From an uncultured Candidatus Marinamargulisbacteria bacterium (lineage in GTDB: Bacteria > Margulisbacteria > Riflemargulisbacteria > GWF2-35-9), in the NCBI GenBank assembly GCA_903910705.1, contig CAIWAN010000045.1, forward strand, positions 1 through 41,640: a stretch of DNA of 41,640 bases, written 5' to 3'. The stretch's first letter is position 1. Each line of letters starts with the position of its first letter. The notes under the pieces were generated by a model. The model was not told the origin of the DNA. It saw nothing but the letters and a program-made list of their open reading frames with translations, and searched no databases. The position numbers and the translations under genes are program-made. Of the stretch, positions 40,265 to 41,640 are shown in pieces.

Positions 40265-41496
40265 AGGTGGGTGAAGATACTCTCATAAACAAGGGTCTAG
40301 GACCGAACGGCACGGTTCAAACCCCTACCAACGCTGCCGCTGCGAATTCAGGAACCACCGTTCCGGCCAAGGATCCCACCCCGCTCAGCTCATTTATAAA
40401 TACCCAATATGCTAAAGATGTGATGGCTGTGATTGGTGGGGCCAACACAGGGCTTAGCCAAGACGATAACAAAAAAATGTGGCTTCTAATGGAACATATA
40501 AGTCCAGGCGGGCTCAAAGATATAACCGAACCCCAGTGGAAAGCGATTGCTGCCGAGTTCAAAAATTGGGTCGGGTGTAGTGGGGGGTTGCATTTCTTCG
40601 GAATGGGTGGAGGCCGAGAAGATGAGGTCAAATATTTAAAGAGTATGGCAAAAATAGTGCTATATGGCTCCACAAGAAAGGAGCTAACCGCTACGGAGCA
40701 GAAACCTCTTGATGCCCTTGCCGGAGCGGGCAACTTCTTTAAGGCCTTATTTGATGAATTGGATTCTAAGATCTCCAAGGCAAATGCTGGTGCGGCGTAT
40801 GCCGAACTGGCTCAAATTGTGCTGAATACCATCGTGTTAAACTATGGAGATTTCAAGGACATAACCTCGAATCCATCCAAGAACGTGATTGAAAAGGCCC
40901 TCGCTAGCTTTTATGGAAAGATGAAAGAAGCAGACAGTGCAGATCGTCATTTTGAGTTTGATAACAAATCGCGAAATAAAGGTATCGCTCGGGATGTGAA
41001 CGGTGCTGCCGTCTTTAATAATAGTACAAACCCATTAAACAACTTTCTCGACACACTGATTCCTAGCAACGTGCCCCCAGACGAAAAAGAAGGCGCAAGA
41101 GTTGGCGCGTTTATTGCCCTATTAAAGCGGTTTCCTTTCTTGGAACACGTTCATTTCGATAAACTAGGCAGGAAAGAGCTGGCCATTTTCCTTCGCTATG
41201 CGGCACAACAGATTAAGGCTTCACCTGTTACAGGCGCTTTAATTGAAAAGTTAGAAGAAGATCCTTCATTAAAAAAATTAGCGAAACAACTTGAAGAAAG
41301 CTATCCCGATCCTAACAAAGATAAAACATCATGGGTTTTGGCTGGAAATGATACGTCGCAAGATCAGGTGATTAACATTGATGGAAAAGACTACCTATTC
41401 CAACCCAGCATCCCCAATCTAACGGTAAACGCCCCTGTTTCAGAAGAAGCGCCTAAACCCGATAATGCCCACCCAGACAACCCCGCAACCAAATAA
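40261..41496 (+). CDS. Unrecognised protein with disordered ends, third gene of the cassette
   Basis: A protein of about 411 residues. Both ends are low-complexity and probably disordered: the N-terminus is rich in N, T, A and P (NGTVQTPTNAAAANSGTT), and the C-terminus in P, D, N and E (SEEAPKPDNAHPDNPATK). The middle is mostly helical with a glycine-rich patch (LHFFGMGGGREDEV). It has no signal peptide and no TM segment. This layout (disordered N-terminus, globular core, no Sec signal) is seen in substrates of specialised secretion systems but is not proof of it. The start may be TTG 40261, overlapping the small ORF stop, or GTG 40267, which has GGGGA about 9 nt upstream. Confidence 0.78.
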   Translation: MKVGEDTLINKGLGPNGTVQTPTNAAAANSGTTVPAKDPTPLSSFINTQYAKDVMAVIGGANTGLSQDDNKKMWLLMEHISPGGLKDITEPQWKAIAAEFKNWVGCSGGLHFFGMGGGREDEVKYLKSMAKIVLYGSTRKELTATEQKPLDALAGAGNFFKALFDELDSKISKANAGAAYAELAQIVLNTIVLNYGDFKDITSNPSKNVIEKALASFYGKMKEADSADRHFEFDNKSRNKGIARDVNGAAVFNNSTNPLNNFLDTLIPSNVPPDEKEGARVGAFIALLKRFPFLEHVHFDKLGRKELAIFLRYAAQQIKASPVTGALIEKLEEDPSLKKLAKQLEESYPDPNKDKTSWVLAGNDTSQDQVINIDGKDYLFQPSIPNLTVNAPVSEEAPKPDNAHPDNPATK

Positions 41497-41538
41497 TCCA
41501 GCCTAGGAGTCTGTCGGACTTAATGGGTTAAAGTTTTG

Positions 41539-41547
41539 CCCCCCCCC
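41539..41547. repeat. C9 homopolymer in the right-hand flank
   Basis: Nine consecutive C in the non-coding gap after the cassette. It is the fourth C/G tract of at least eight in the window. Confidence 0.85.
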
Positions 41548-41562
41548 TGTCAATAGGCAGTT

Positions 41563-41640
41563 TCAGCGATCACCTAAAACCACCGACACATTGTTGCTGA
41601 GCTTGGCGCAGGTTGCGTCATAATCGCTGCAAAACTGCAA
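41563..41640 (-). CDS. Partial ORF at the right edge, possible transposase 3' end
   Basis: Reading leftward from the window end, the minus strand is open for 25 codons (LQFCSDYDATCAKLSNNVSV ...) to a stop at 41563. About 50 nt beyond the stop lies AAGTCCGACAGACTCC (reverse strand of 41508-41523), which looks like an insertion-sequence terminal repeat. The product is cut by the window, so identity cannot be established. It may also be a chance open frame. Confidence 0.25.
   Translation of the reverse strand: MQFCSDYDATCAKLSNNVSVVLGDR

Noticed and set aside
1-41640. tRNA, rRNA, CRISPR array, riboswitch
   Set aside because: I saw no cloverleaf or T-loop outside coding sequence, no regularly spaced repeats, and no intergenic space large enough for a common riboswitch class.

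Overview
The window reads as one densely packed bacterial chromosome segment of moderate GC. Almost every base is coding, and no gap exceeds 300 bases. Gene content suggests an anaerobic or fermentative, probably diderm bacterium: a six-subunit Ech-type (group 4) NiFe hydrogenase, a membrane pyrophosphatase, pyruvate kinase, a lytic transglycosylase and many two-component proteins. Uncultured relatives of Cyanobacteria such as Margulisbacteria are one lineage where this hydrogenase type is known. That placement is an inference from gene content and protein flavour, not something the sequence proves.

Layout. (1) 136-5099: a sensory island. A Cache-HAMP histidine kinase and a single-domain response regulator lie on the minus strand. 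Divergent from them are two sensor proteins without output domains (coiled coil plus three PAS; TM-HAMP-GAF). (2) 5195-9158: typA, a lytic-transglycosylase-like gene without a signal peptide, and corA. (3) 9246-16757: hppA followed by echABCDEF, an energy-conservation block that links pyrophosphate hydrolysis and ferredoxin/H2 chemistry to ion pumping. (4) 16809-20461, minus strand: rlmI, an OmpR-type regulator, its kinase, and a tiny lysine-rich secreted protein. (5) 20529-25728: pyk, then potABCD for polyamine uptake. (6) 25715-29704, minus strand: a SIMPL-domain protein, purE, cvpA, a response regulator with a Cys/His tail, and a CHASE3-like kinase, all closely spaced. (7) 29773-35079: an unrecognised protein, and convergent to it a 1435-residue non-ribosomal peptide synthetase (C-A-T-degenerate C). 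(8) 35116-39255: bioB, an AAA/DUF4143 ATPase, mnmA of the Cys-poor type, and nadA. (9) 39357-41496: a three-gene cassette of unrecognised cytoplasmic-looking proteins, including a 43-codon gene missing from the ORF track. At the right edge is a possible insertion-sequence end.

Regulatory reading. Many first genes of transcripts have a -10-like hexamer 6-7 nt before the start codon and no Shine-Dalgarno sequence, which suggests leaderless mRNAs. Internal or longer-leader genes carry good Shine-Dalgarno sequences. At three junctions the -10-like hexamer of the downstream gene lies in the loop of the upstream gene's terminator-like hairpin. These promoter calls were made by eye and are unverified.

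The least explained parts are the 39357-41496 cassette, the lone NRPS module with its G10 tract, the output-less sensor pair, and the nested terminator/promoter junctions.
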